A stretch of 64,000 nt of DNA from Cognatundibacterium oligocarboniphilum. GTDB taxonomy: Bacteria; Pseudomonadota; Gammaproteobacteria; Burkholderiales; Burkholderiaceae_D. Below are positions 1-8,716 of this stretch, piece by piece (position 1 is the stretch's first letter; each line of letters begins with the position of its first letter). The stretch covers positions 288,377-352,376 of the forward strand of contig NZ_JABXYJ010000006.1 of assembly GCF_013377855.1 (NCBI RefSeq). The letters run 5' to 3'. Position numbers and translations under genes: made by a program. Below the pieces are notes generated by a model, which saw nothing but the letters and a program-made list of their open reading frames with translations, was not told where the DNA came from and did not search any database.

Positions 1-1140
1 TATGCGAGCGAGCTGGAGAAAAAACGCAAACTGACTTTCGTGCATCCGTTTGACGATCCTGACGTCATTGCCGGACAAGGCACGGTCGGCATGGAAATCC
101 TGCGCCAGCATTCCGCTCCGATCCACGCTATTTTTGTCGCGATTGGCGGCGGCGGCCTGATTTCCGGCGTTGCGGCTTATGTCAAAGCGATCCGCCCGGA
201 AATCAGGATCATCGGCGTCCAGACCACGGATTCCGATGCGATGGCGCGCAGCCTGAAAGCGGGGAAACGTGTAGCGCTTGCCGATGTCGGCTTGTTTTCC
301 GACGGGACTGCGGTCAAGCTGGTCGGCGAAGAAACCTTCCGCCTGACCAAAATGTATGTCGATGAAATCATCACCGTCGATACCGATGCCGTATGCGCAG
401 CGATCAAGGATGTGTTCCAGGATACCCGCAGCATCCTGGAGCCGGCAGGCGCACTCGCGGTAGCCGGTTGTAAAGCCTATATCGAACGGGCCAAAGCAGA
501 TAAAAAACCGTTGAAAAACGAAACCCTGATGACCATCGCCTGCGGTGCCAACATGAATTTTGACCGCCTGCGCTTTGTGGCAGAACGTGCCGAAGTCGGT
601 GAGGCTCGCGAAGCCGTGTTTGCCGTCACTATTCCCGAAGAACGCGGCAGCTTCCGCCGTTTCTGCGAACTGGTGGGTGCGCGTAATGTGACGGAATTTA
701 ACTATCGCATCAGTGATGAAAAGTCAGCCCATATTTTTGTCGGTATTCAGGTACATGACCGGACTGAATCCGGAAAAATTGCCAAAAATTTTGAGAAGCA
801 TGGTTTTCCGACCCTGGATCTGACGCATGACGAGCTGGCCAAACTACATATCCGTCATCTGGTTGGCGGCAAAAGTGCATTGGCAGAAAATGAATTGCTG
901 TATCGCTTTGAGTTTCCGGAACGTCCGGGCGCGCTGATGCGCTTCTTAAACAGCATGGCGCCGAACTGGAATATCAGTCTGTTCCACTATCGTAATCACG
1001 GCGCTGATTACGGCAGAACTTTAGTCGGTTTACAGGTTCCAAAGAAAGAAATGAAAGCATTCCGCGAGTTTTTATCCACTCTTGGTTACCGCTACTGGGA
1101 CGAAAGTAAAAACCCTGTTTATCAATTATTTTTAGGCTGA
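1..1140 (+). CDS. ilvA: Threonine dehydratase (threonine ammonia-lyase), biosynthetic, 5'-truncated
   Basis: PLP enzyme that deaminates threonine to 2-oxobutanoate, the first committed step of isoleucine synthesis. The reading frame is open from base 1, so the gene starts outside the window and the PLP-lysine region is missing; 379 residues remain. The visible part holds the glycine-rich PLP phosphate loop (IGGGGLISG) of the fold II catalytic domain, then two C-terminal ACT-like modules (roughly the last 170 residues) typical of the allosteric biosynthetic form inhibited by isoleucine. The catabolic TdcB type lacks this tail. The stop lies 15 bp before queF on the same strand, so co-transcription is possible. 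Confidence 0.95.
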   Translation, partial: YASELEKKRKLTFVHPFDDPDVIAGQGTVGMEILRQHSAPIHAIFVAIGGGGLISGVAAYVKAIRPEIRIIGVQTTDSDAMARSLKAGKRVALADVGLFSDGTAVKLVGEETFRLTKMYVDEIITVDTDAVCAAIKDVFQDTRSILEPAGALAVAGCKAYIERAKADKKPLKNETLMTIACGANMNFDRLRFVAERAEVGEAREAVFAVTIPEERGSFRRFCELVGARNVTEFNYRISDEKSAHIFVGIQVHDRTESGKIAKNFEKHGFPTLDLTHDELAKLHIRHLVGGKSALAENELLYRFEFPERPGALMRFLNSMAPNWNISLFHYRNHGADYGRTLVGLQVPKKEMKAFREFLSTLGYRYWDESKNPVYQLFLG

Positions 1141-1155
1141 TCAGCTTTTTGAGCA

Positions 1156-2004
1156 ATGACCGATCCCGTTTCCAGCAATACGCCTGAGCAATCCCTGCTC
1201 GGAAAAAACGCTGCTTATAAAGCAGAATACGATCCTTCTCTGCTGTTTCCGATTTCCCGTCAGGGCAAGCGTACGGAGATCGGCATTGTGTCCGCTCTGC
1301 CCTTTTTTGGCATGGATATCTGGAATGCTTACGAAATATCGTGGCTGAACCTGCGCGGCAAACCACAGGTGGCGATTGCCAGCATACTGGTTCCGGCGGA
1401 TTCACTGAACATCATCGAGTCCAAGTCGTTCAAACTGTATCTGAACTCTTTCAATCAGACCCGGTTAGACGACACCGGGGCTTTACTCCGCCTGCTGCAG
1501 CAAGACCTGTCTGCTGCTGCCGGAGCCCCTGTTCAGGTGAGCCTGACGGTGCCGGATCAGTTCGGCCAGCTGCAGATGCAAGAACTGTCTGGCACACTGC
1601 TTGACCGGTTGGACATTGAGGTAGACTCCTACGCGCCTGATCCGGGATTACTGCATGCAGACCATACTGCGGCGCCGATAGAGGAAACGCTGGTATCGCA
1701 TCTGCTGAAATCGAATTGTCTGGTCACAGGGCAGCCAGACTGGGGCAGCGTGCAGATTCACTATGTCGGCGCTCAGATCGACCAGGAAGGATTGCTGCGC
1801 TACCTGATCGGCTTCCGGAATCATAATGAATTTCACGAGCAATGCGTCGAACGGATTTTTGTCGACATCATGCGTCAGTGCAAGCCGCAGAAGTTGTCCG
1901 TTTATGCGCGCTATACGCGCCGCGGCGGTCTGGATATCAATCCGTGGCGCAGTAATTTCTCCACCGCCCGGCAACCATCCAATGCGCGGAATGCCCGTCA
2001 GTAG
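1156..2004 (+). CDS. queF: NADPH-dependent 7-cyano-7-deazaguanine reductase QueF (long type)
   Basis: Reduces the nitrile preQ0 to the amine preQ1 with NADPH, a late step in synthesis of the tRNA base queuosine. At 282 aa it is the two-domain, E. coli-like form. The substrate/NADPH motif [11 protein letters not shown] lies at about residues 88-98. The catalytic Cys188 ([12 protein letters not shown]) forms the thioimide and Asp195 is the likely proton donor. The C-terminal [12 protein letters not shown] segment supplies the conserved Glu and His. No strong ribosome binding site precedes the ATG. The other queuosine genes (queC, queD, queE) are not in this window. Confidence 0.96.
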   Translation: MTDPVSSNTPEQSLLGKNAAYKAEYDPSLLFPISRQGKRTEIGIVSALPFFGMDIWNAYEISWLNLRGKPQVAIASILVPADSLNIIESKSFKLYLNSFNQTRLDDTGALLRLLQQDLSAAAGAPVQVSLTVPDQFGQLQMQELSGTLLDRLDIEVDSYAPDPGLLHADHTAAPIEETLVSHLLKSNCLVTGQPDWGSVQIHYVGAQIDQEGLLRYLIGFRNHNEFHEQCVERIFVDIMRQCKPQKLSVYARYTRRGGLDINPWRSNFSTARQPSNARNARQ

Positions 2005-2059
2005 TCCGCGCTGATTTTTTCAATTTAACTTATTACTTGATTTAATATCAAAGCCCGCT

Positions 2060-2641
2060 ATGTTGATCCAGAATTATTTACCTGTACGTATTTTCTTATG
2101 CCTGTGCGCACTGTTGTGCTGCCTGTCAGCACAGGCACAGCAAAACGAAGCGTCTTCCGACTGGTGGGACAGCAGCAAAGCCCGGGTGGAAAAAATTCTC
2201 GATGAAGGCTCCCTTTCCATCATGCTGTCCGGTTATGCGCATCATGGCCGCAACACATACACGGCTGAACGGATCGCCGAACTCAATGAGCGCGCCTGGG
2301 GCATGGGCTTTAGCAAGGCAATCCGCAATGACAAAGATAATGAAGAGTCCGTGTACGCCATGCTGATTTCGGATTCCCATTTCAAGCCGCAACCGATGGC
2401 AGGTTATGCCTATCAGTGGATGAAACCGGTGACCGAAAAAATCGAAGTCGGCGCGGGCGTGACGGGCTTACTGATCAGCCGTACCGATTATTTTTCCGGG
2501 GTTCCCTTTCCAGCGGTTCTGCCGGTCGCCTCTATTGGAACCCGCAGCAGCAAACTGATGGCGGCTTATGTACCACGATTTTCAAAAAATAAAGGAAACG
2601 GCGACGTACTGTTGCTGTTCGTCCGCTTCGACCTGAATTAA
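2060..2641 (+). CDS. pagP: PagP-type lipid A palmitoyltransferase
   Basis: 193-residue predicted outer-membrane protein with a signal peptide (hydrophobic core 10-22, likely cleavage after AQA at about 27). It matches the PagP family, which moves palmitate from phospholipid to lipid A in the outer leaflet. Landmarks are a His at position 61/62 before the NERAWGMGF motif (NERPWGGGF in E. coli), and the Asp105-Ser106 pair in LISDSHFKPQP matching the catalytic Asp-Ser of KDSW. The segment FPAVLPVASIG and a C-terminal FVRFDLN strand ending in an aromatic-rich pattern also fit. His62 is the better match to catalytic His33 by spacing. The gene is alone after queF, with about 55 bp between them. Confidence 0.82.
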   Translation: MLIQNYLPVRIFLCLCALLCCLSAQAQQNEASSDWWDSSKARVEKILDEGSLSIMLSGYAHHGRNTYTAERIAELNERAWGMGFSKAIRNDKDNEESVYAMLISDSHFKPQPMAGYAYQWMKPVTEKIEVGAGVTGLLISRTDYFSGVPFPAVLPVASIGTRSSKLMAAYVPRFSKNKGNGDVLLLFVRFDLN

Positions 2642-2711
2642 TTGAGGATGTTAATTGACGAAGTGCGATGCTGTTGCCATGATGAATGATATTTTGCGTG
2701 CTAGCCCATGA

Positions 2712-5417
2712 TTGCTAAGCATTCCCATTAACCGGATATATCAATTCGCTTTCCAGACCGTTGTCGTGATATCGCCCATTCCCTTTCCGAATACACATGC
2801 TGTCAGCGTGACTTTCGACGACGGCTGGCATACCGCATTACTGGAACATCTGCCGGATGCGGTCTATGTCCTGGTTGGCGACCGGCTGGCGTATGCCAAT
2901 CAGTCCGGACTGGGATTGATGGGAGCAGATTACCTGCATCAGCTACTGGGCTTGCATCCTGAAGTATTTTTGCTGACGCAGCAGCATGACATCCTGCGCG
3001 AACTGCTGCAAAAATCCTCCGATACCCCAAAACCCCCGGCGCGACAACTGCAGTGCCTTCGTCTTGACGGCACGCAGGTGGATATTGAAATCACGAGTTC
3101 CACATTGCATTATCAGGGGCACAGCGCTGTGCTGCTGAATGCGCGTCAAGTCACTGCGACACAAACCGTGCCAGTCGCACTCGTCAGGCCGCAAACCAGC
3201 CGGATTCATGAGGCGCTGCATCACGAAAAAGAAATTCTCGAAATGATTGCGATGGACAAACCGCTGTCGCATATTCTCGAGGATGTCTGCGACCGCATGG
3301 AACGACTGCTCGACAATCAGGCACTCTGCGCCATTACTCTGTTTGATCCGGTAACCCAGCAATTAACAATGGGCGCAGCACCTTCCCTGCCGGAGGATTT
3401 CTCATCGCAATTCGTCAATATTCCTACAGGAACGGACAGTTGCAGCGCGGCGGCGGCGATCCATTTCAATCGCCTCACGATTGTTCAGGATATTGCGGTC
3501 AGTCCATTGTGGGAGCAATTCAGAGACAGTGCGTTGAAGCACGATCTGCGTTCCTGCTGGTCGCATCCGATCACGACGGCTTTTCACCATGTACTGGGAA
3601 CGGTCGATGTCTATCATCGCCATGTGCACAGTCCGGATCAGGACGAACAAGCCATGATTATCGATGCCTGCGATCTGATCGGGCTGGCAATCGATAAAAA
3701 GAACATGGAGCAGAGTCTGGAGGAAAGTGAAGAACGTTATCGTTCGGTGGTCACCAACCTGTCAGAAGGCATCATGGTGATCGCTCCCGGCGGGCAGATC
3801 GTCACCAGTAATCCGAGCGCGATGCGCATCCTGAAAATCGATGACATAAGTCTGGTGGGTCGGCGCCACCGCTACTTCCGGCGTATTTTTAGCGAAGAGG
3901 GACAATCTGTGCGGATCGGCGACGACCCGGCCTCGTCCGTATTCAGAACGGGAACACCGGTACTGAATTTATCGACCGGCGTTGAACTGCGTGATGGCTC
4001 GGTCGTCTGGCTGCTGGTTAACTGCCTGCCGATCCGGAAAAAAAGGCATACTGCCGTTTCTTCCGTCCTGGTCTCATTCACCGACACCACCGAAGTACGT
4101 GAAACCCAGCGCCAGCTGCGTTTCATGGCTTCTTACGATGCGCTGACCGGATTACCGAACCGGCACCAGCTGAATCTGCGTCTGACCAGGGCGTTGGCTG
4201 ACGCGCGTCAGAACCAGCAGAATATTGCATTGCTGTTCCTCGATCTCGATCGTTTCAAATACGTCAACGACACAGCGGGTCATTCTGCCGGCGATACCCT
4301 GTTGCGCGATGTATCCGAACGGCTCAATCAGTGCGTGCGCAGCAGCGACCTGCTGGCGCGGCTGGGCGGTGATGAATTTGTGGTGGTGGTCGATCATTTT
4401 GAAGATGCCTTTTATCTGCGAAATCTGGGAGAACGGATACTCGAAAAGATGCGGGCACCGTTCCTTATTCAAGGCAATGAATACCATTTGGGCACATCGA
4501 TTGGCATCAGTGTGTTCCCGCATGACGGGGAAGATGCTTCCACGCTCATGCGCTGCGCCGATTCGGCGATGTATCACGCCAAGGAATCCGGGCGCAATAA
4601 CTACCAGTTTTTTACCACCGAACTCAATGTCCGCGCCCAGCACCGGTATGCACTGGAAACCAATCTGCGCCGCGCGCTGATCGAACAGGAATTTTTGGTG
4701 TATTACCAGCCTAAAATCAGCCTGCAGACTTCCCGCATCGTCGGTGCGGAAGCGCTGATCCGCTGGCAAATGCCCGGCATAGGACTGATTCCACCTGACG
4801 AGTTCATCCCGATCTCAGAAGAAATCGGTCTGATTCTGCCCATCGGACGATGGGTATTGCAACAGGTCTGCCGGCAAACCAGTTACTGGCGCGAGCATTT
4901 CACGCCGGATCTGGTAGTGAGCGTCAACATCTCACCCAAGCAGTTTCAGGACCCCGGCCTGTGCCGGTTTATCGAACAAACACTGGCGGAAAGTAATCTG
5001 CCGCCCTGTGCCTTGCAACTCGAAATTACCGAAGGTTTGCTGATGGGCGAGATTGAATTATTGCTGCCCGTTTTCGAATCACTCAGAAATCTGGGGATTA
5101 CGATTTCACTCGATGATTTTGGTACCGGCTTTTCCTCCCTGTCGTATCTGCAACGCTTCCCGATTGATAATCTGAAAATCGACCGATCCTTTATCCATAA
5201 AATTCCTGAAAATCAGGATTCCGTCGTACTGACGCACGCCATCATTGCGATGGCCAACGCATTGGGAATGAGCATCACGGCTGAAGGCGTGGAAAATGCT
5301 GAACAAATGCTGTTCCTGACTGATTCCGGGTGCCAGGAAATGCAGGGATTTTATTTCAGCAAGCCCTTGCCCGCCACCGGATTTGAAAAATTACTGGCGA
5401 ACAACAGGAAATCCTGA
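2712..5417 (+). CDS. PAS-GAF-PAS-GGDEF-EAL cyclic-di-GMP signalling protein
   Basis: Large cytoplasmic c-di-GMP enzyme of about 900 aa. Domains in order are a PAS-like module (about 35-140), GAF (about 170-310), PAS (about 340-460), GGDEF (about 475-635) and EAL (about 650-895). The cyclase active site GGDEF (552-556) is intact, and an RSSD inhibitory I-site lies five residues before it. The phosphodiesterase side also looks complete: EAL 680-682, NISPKQF, LEITEG, DDFGTGFS (801-808), KIDRSF and AEGVE. Both activities are therefore possible. The start is uncertain: a TTG at 2712 gives the longest frame, but GTG codons at 2766 and 2808 would still keep all domains and none has a good ribosome binding site. 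There are no transmembrane segments. Confidence 0.93.
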   Translation: MLSIPINRIYQFAFQTVVVISPIPFPNTHAVSVTFDDGWHTALLEHLPDAVYVLVGDRLAYANQSGLGLMGADYLHQLLGLHPEVFLLTQQHDILRELLQKSSDTPKPPARQLQCLRLDGTQVDIEITSSTLHYQGHSAVLLNARQVTATQTVPVALVRPQTSRIHEALHHEKEILEMIAMDKPLSHILEDVCDRMERLLDNQALCAITLFDPVTQQLTMGAAPSLPEDFSSQFVNIPTGTDSCSAAAAIHFNRLTIVQDIAVSPLWEQFRDSALKHDLRSCWSHPITTAFHHVLGTVDVYHRHVHSPDQDEQAMIIDACDLIGLAIDKKNMEQSLEESEERYRSVVTNLSEGIMVIAPGGQIVTSNPSAMRILKIDDISLVGRRHRYFRRIFSEEGQSVRIGDDPASSVFRTGTPVLNLSTGVELRDGSVVWLLVNCLPIRKKRHTAVSSVLVSFTDTTEVRETQRQLRFMASYDALTGLPNRHQLNLRLTRALADARQNQQNIALLFLDLDRFKYVNDTAGHSAGDTLLRDVSERLNQCVRSSDLLARLGGDEFVVVVDHFEDAFYLRNLGERILEKMRAPFLIQGNEYHLGTSIGISVFPHDGEDASTLMRCADSAMYHAKESGRNNYQFFTTELNVRAQHRYALETNLRRALIEQEFLVYYQPKISLQTSRIVGAEALIRWQMPGIGLIPPDEFIPISEEIGLILPIGRWVLQQVCRQTSYWREHFTPDLVVSVNISPKQFQDPGLCRFIEQTLAESNLPPCALQLEITEGLLMGEIELLLPVFESLRNLGITISLDDFGTGFSSLSYLQRFPIDNLKIDRSFIHKIPENQDSVVLTHAIIAMANALGMSITAEGVENAEQMLFLTDSGCQEMQGFYFSKPLPATGFEKLLANNRKS

Positions 5418-5430
5418 ACGCGTGCGAATT

Positions 5431-5460
5431 TTCACCCGTCCGGTAAAAGAAGCCTATAAT
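5431..5460 (+). promoter_or_regulatory. Sigma-70 promoter for ptsN-hprK-rapZ
   Basis: A perfect TATAAT -10 box at 5455-5460 is preceded 18 bp upstream by TTCACC (5431-5436) as a -35 box. It lies just after the EAL gene stop and about 55 bp before the ptsN start, so it should drive the three-gene cluster. Confidence 0.6.
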
Positions 5461-5516
5461 TTGCACCGCGTTATCCCTGTATTTCCATCTATCTTGCTGT
5501 ATCCCGATCTTGCATC

Positions 5517-5990
5517 ATGACGAATATCGCCAAAATTCTGCCGCTCGCCAATGTCCTGCTGGGCCTCGAAATTTCCAGTAAAAAGCGGGCCTTTGAACAG
5601 GCTGGCCTGTTGTTTGAAAATAATTGCAGTATTGCCCGCTCTACCGTTTCCGATAATCTGTTTGCACGCGAACGGCTGGGCTCCACCGGACTGGGTCATG
5701 GTGTGGCGGTTCCACATGGCCGCATCAAGGGTCTGAAGGCGCCGATCGCCGCTCTGGTCCGGCTGAAAGACGGCATTCCATTTGAATCTCCGGACGGCGA
5801 ACCGGTCAGTCTGCTGATTTTTCTGCTGATGCCCGACAACGTGACGCAGCAACATCTGGAAATTCTGTCCGAGATCGCGGAGATGCTGTCGAATGAAACC
5901 TTCCGCCAGGAACTTCTGGCAGAAACCGAAGCCCAGGTTGTCTATGAGAAAATCCTGACCTGGCGCCCGGATATGACGGCAGTGTCCTGA
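5517..5990 (+). CDS. ptsN: Nitrogen-PTS EIIA component PtsN
   Basis: 157-aa EIIA-Ntr of the fructose/mannitol EIIA family. It is the terminal phospho-acceptor of the nitrogen phosphotransferase system and acts by binding regulatory partners rather than by moving sugar. The phosphorylated histidine is His67 in GHGVAVPHGR. Its place directly ahead of hprK and rapZ is the usual betaproteobacterial arrangement, though the frequent upstream partners rpoN and hpf are not next to it here. Spacing to hprK is 42 bp. Confidence 0.95.
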   Translation: MTNIAKILPLANVLLGLEISSKKRAFEQAGLLFENNCSIARSTVSDNLFARERLGSTGLGHGVAVPHGRIKGLKAPIAALVRLKDGIPFESPDGEPVSLLIFLLMPDNVTQQHLEILSEIAEMLSNETFRQELLAETEAQVVYEKILTWRPDMTAVS

Positions 5991-6032
5991 CATGGTATCG
6001 TTTGGTTATCGTCTGACTTTCTTTTCCTGACC

Positions 6033-6974
6033 ATGCCCTTACTGACAGAATTAACGATACAGAAAATCTATGATGACAACCGTGACATCATGCAGCTGGG
6101 CTGGTTTGCAGGCTTTGCCGGAGCAGACAAACAGATTACCGGTGATGCCGCTTCCTCCGCAGATCAGGTAGGTCATCTGAATCTGATCCACCCCGGCCGG
6201 ATACAGGTACTGGGGCATCAGGAGCTGGCTTACTACAACCGTCTGTCGAACGCCTCGCGCGCCAATCTGATCCGCGAACTGGTAGCAGGCGGACCGCCAG
6301 CGCTGATTGTGGCGCAGGGGCTGGATTCGCCGCCAGCATTTCTGACTACCTGCGACGACAATAATATTCCGCTGTTTTCCACTCCCTATCCTTCCGCCCA
6401 GGTCATCGATTATCTGCGGGTTTATCTGTCGAAAAAACTGGCGCAACGCATCACTATGCATGGCGTATTCATGGATGTGCTCGGCGTCGGCGTGCTGATT
6501 ACCGGCGAATCCGGGCTTGGTAAAAGCGAACTGGGGCTGGAACTGATTTCCCGCAGTCACGGTCTGGTGGCCGATGATGCGGTTGAGTTTTCCCGCATCG
6601 CACCGAATATGATCGAAGGCCGCTGCCCCGATTTACTGCAAAATCTGCTCGAAGTGCGCGGGCTGGGTCTGCTGGATATCAAAACCATTTTCGGTGAAAC
6701 TGCGGTACGCCGGAAAATGCGGCTGAAACTGATTGTGCATCTGGTCCGGCGCAGCACGCTGGAAGAAAATTACGAGCGTCTGCCGATGGATTCGCAGACA
6801 GAAGAAGTACTCGGCCTGCCGATCCGCAAAGTCGTGATCCCGGTGGCTGCCGGGCGCAATATCGCGGTTTTGCTGGAAGCTGCCGTGCGCAACACTATCC
6901 TGCAATTACGCGGTATCAACACGCTCGAAGATTTCATGGAAAGACAGCGCCGCGCCATGGAAGCCGGAGACTGA
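6033..6974 (+). CDS. hprK: HPr kinase/phosphorylase
   Basis: 313-aa bifunctional enzyme that phosphorylates and dephosphorylates a serine of HPr. Visible features are the conserved MHGV segment (His143), the Walker A loop GESGLGKS (158-165) in the family context [17 protein letters not shown], and the HprK signature [10 protein letters not shown] near 206-215. In proteobacteria the enzyme links the PTS to regulation, not to classical carbon catabolite repression. It stops 1 bp before rapZ, so the two are almost certainly co-translated. Confidence 0.97.
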   Translation: MPLLTELTIQKIYDDNRDIMQLGWFAGFAGADKQITGDAASSADQVGHLNLIHPGRIQVLGHQELAYYNRLSNASRANLIRELVAGGPPALIVAQGLDSPPAFLTTCDDNNIPLFSTPYPSAQVIDYLRVYLSKKLAQRITMHGVFMDVLGVGVLITGESGLGKSELGLELISRSHGLVADDAVEFSRIAPNMIEGRCPDLLQNLLEVRGLGLLDIKTIFGETAVRRKMRLKLIVHLVRRSTLEENYERLPMDSQTEEVLGLPIRKVVIPVAAGRNIAVLLEAAVRNTILQLRGINTLEDFMERQRRAMEAGD

Positions 6975-6975
6975 A

Positions 6976-7839
6976 ATGCAGATTCTGGTGATCTCCGGCA
7001 TTTCCGGCTCTGGAAAATCAGTTGTACTGAATGTGGTAGAAGATGCCGGCTACTACTGCGTCGATAATCTTCCACCCAGCCTGCTGCCGGAACTGATCAC
7101 CACCCTGTCTGCGCAGCACTATCCTCAGGTTGCCGTCGCGATCGACTCTCGTAGCGCACACCTATTGACCGGAATGCCGGAAACGGTGCAGGCGTTGCGT
7201 CAGGCGGGTCATGCTGTCAAGGTACTGTTTCTGACTGCCAGCACCGAATCGCTGGTCGCCCGTTTTTCGGAAACACGGCGCAGTCACCCGCTGTCACACT
7301 GGCTGACACTGAAACAGACGGTCGATACGCACATGACACTGACCGAATGCATTGAAGAGGAACGCGAAATCCTGGCGGAAATCCAGGCACTGGCGCATAT
7401 CATCGACACCACCGACCTGCGTGCGAATCAGCTGCGGAACTGGGTCAAAGAAGTCATCGAAATTCAGCATGCACCACTGACGCTGATGTTTGAATCGTTT
7501 GCCTTTAAACGCGGGGTACCGCTGGATGCGGATTTCGTATTTGATGTGCGCATGTTGCCGAATCCGCATTATGACCTTGATTTACGGCCATTGACGGGAC
7601 GTGACGAACCGGTCATCCGGTATCTGGAAGCACAGCCGGTTGTACAGGAAATGTATGCCGACATCCTGCAGTTTTTAAGCAAATGGATACCGTCATTTAA
7701 AGAAGACAACCGCAGCTATCTGACCATTGCCATCGGCTGCACCGGCGGTCAGCACCGCTCAGTCTATATGGTGGAAAAACTGACACAGCACTTCCGTTCT
7801 GCCGAGCAAGTGCTGGTACGTCACCGCCGTCTGGGCTGA
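6976..7839 (+). CDS. rapZ: RNase adapter protein RapZ (YvcJ/YhbJ family)
   Basis: 287-aa P-loop protein. The Walker A loop GISGSGKS is at 8-15, followed by the family segment DAGYYCVDNLPPSLLPEL. The C-terminal domain carries the highly conserved IGCTGGQHRSVYMVEKL motif, the RNA-binding and sensor part in characterised members. In E. coli RapZ controls amino-sugar synthesis through the GlmZ RNA; that RNA pathway is not established in betaproteobacteria, so the target here is unknown. Last gene of the ptsN cluster. Confidence 0.96.
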   Translation: MQILVISGISGSGKSVVLNVVEDAGYYCVDNLPPSLLPELITTLSAQHYPQVAVAIDSRSAHLLTGMPETVQALRQAGHAVKVLFLTASTESLVARFSETRRSHPLSHWLTLKQTVDTHMTLTECIEEEREILAEIQALAHIIDTTDLRANQLRNWVKEVIEIQHAPLTLMFESFAFKRGVPLDADFVFDVRMLPNPHYDLDLRPLTGRDEPVIRYLEAQPVVQEMYADILQFLSKWIPSFKEDNRSYLTIAIGCTGGQHRSVYMVEKLTQHFRSAEQVLVRHRRLG

Positions 7840-7854
7840 CTCCTTCGTCACAAG

Positions 7855-7937
7855 AAATATACTCCCCCTCAGTATATTTAAGCACCCTTTATTCATCATG
7901 AAGACAAAGTAATTTTAGTAAAAAAAGGGGGAGTATA
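7855..7937. repeat. AT-rich inverted-repeat element (MITE-like or switching hairpin)
   Basis: A perfect 12-bp inverted repeat, TATACTCCCCCT at 7858-7869 and its complement at 7926-7937, encloses 56 bp. The left arm also sits in a second hairpin: AAATATACT (7855-7863) pairs with AGTATATTT (7871-7879) around a C-rich 7-nt loop. The two pairings exclude each other. The arms begin with TA, as in TA-target transposon termini of the IS630 type. It lies 16 bp after the rapZ stop and may also end that transcript. Confidence 0.55.
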
Positions 7938-8082
7938 AAATTTCAGTGGCATTACAACTGATTCCGCTGTGATGTCAGCCTGGCCACGTTCTGCCAAACT
8001 CCAGCCTGGAAATCACCATCATGGGGTTCGTCAAACGTCAAACGTCCATACTGTAAAGAAATTTTTAATATTTAATCCAACT

Positions 8083-8514
8083 GTGTATGAAAAAAACAAT
8101 CCTTACAAATATCTTTGCGTATCCGTTTTTGTTTTAGCGAATCATGCCGTATGGTCCGCCCAACACGAACCCGTGTGTGCAAATATGAACGACTATAAAG
8201 AGGAAGCCGACTGCCTCAGTACACAAATTGATTTAAAAATCGCCAAATTTAAAAGCTATTATTTAGCGGCACAGAAGCAGGAAGTTTTGTACGGACGCAC
8301 ATCAGACGAACTGATTGAATCACAAGAAATATGGGAAAAATATCTCAGAAAACACTGTGATTATCTGTATAGCCGGGAACAGGGTACTGCCAGAATCCGT
8401 GATTCTGAAGAATGTCAAATGCGGCTTTACGATGAACGTACTCATGAAATATGGATTTCATATTTAACTTTTTTGGATTCTTCAAAACCTGTGCTTCCAG
8501 ATCCTAAAAAGTAA
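8083..8514 (+). CDS. Putative periplasmic LprI-like (DUF1311) protein
   Basis: About 143 aa from a GTG start at 8083: a short lysine-containing head, a hydrophobic stretch ending VWSA (likely signal peptide), then a cysteine-containing helical domain. The segment ELIESQEIWEKYLRKHC...EECQMRLYDERTHEI resembles the lysozyme-inhibitor LprI/DUF1311 pattern (SQ..W...R...C, then C....T..R). The frame stays open upstream to 7969, but those residues look non-coding. An ATG at 8087 lies one frame off, followed by a run of seven A; one extra A would create a natural MKKNNPYKY start. The stretch is clearly AT-richer than its neighbours. Function in this organism is inferred only from fold similarity. Confidence 0.5.
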   Translation: MYEKNNPYKYLCVSVFVLANHAVWSAQHEPVCANMNDYKEEADCLSTQIDLKIAKFKSYYLAAQKQEVLYGRTSDELIESQEIWEKYLRKHCDYLYSREQGTARIRDSEECQMRLYDERTHEIWISYLTFLDSSKPVLPDPKK

Positions 8515-8528
8515 CGACTCATCTCAAC

Positions 8529-8708
8529 GAGTGCCTTAAACGGCCGTGTTTTGCAACCGGTGGTTACGGTAGTGTGCTTTCATGTGCGATCGCCTCACAG
8601 ATGCAAGCGCCATATTCCATCAGTACCGTGATCAGGTATCTGAAAGAATGGCACTTGACCTGTGGTAAAAATTTGTACCGACAGCACCGGTCAGCCAAGA
8701 CCGGGTAA
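8529..8708 (+). pseudogene. Decayed IS630-like transposase fragment
   Basis: A frame without a usable start (8520-8708, stop TAA at 8706) reads QAPYSISTVIRYLKEWHLTC, followed by GKNLYRQHRSAKTG. It resembles the end of the helix-turn-helix part of IS630-family transposases (pattern LS..TV.RYLK.WG.TPQKP). No DDE catalytic domain follows, so this is at most a remnant about 60 codons long. The identification rests on motif memory only. Confidence 0.35.
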
Positions 8709-8716
8709 CGTCACCT

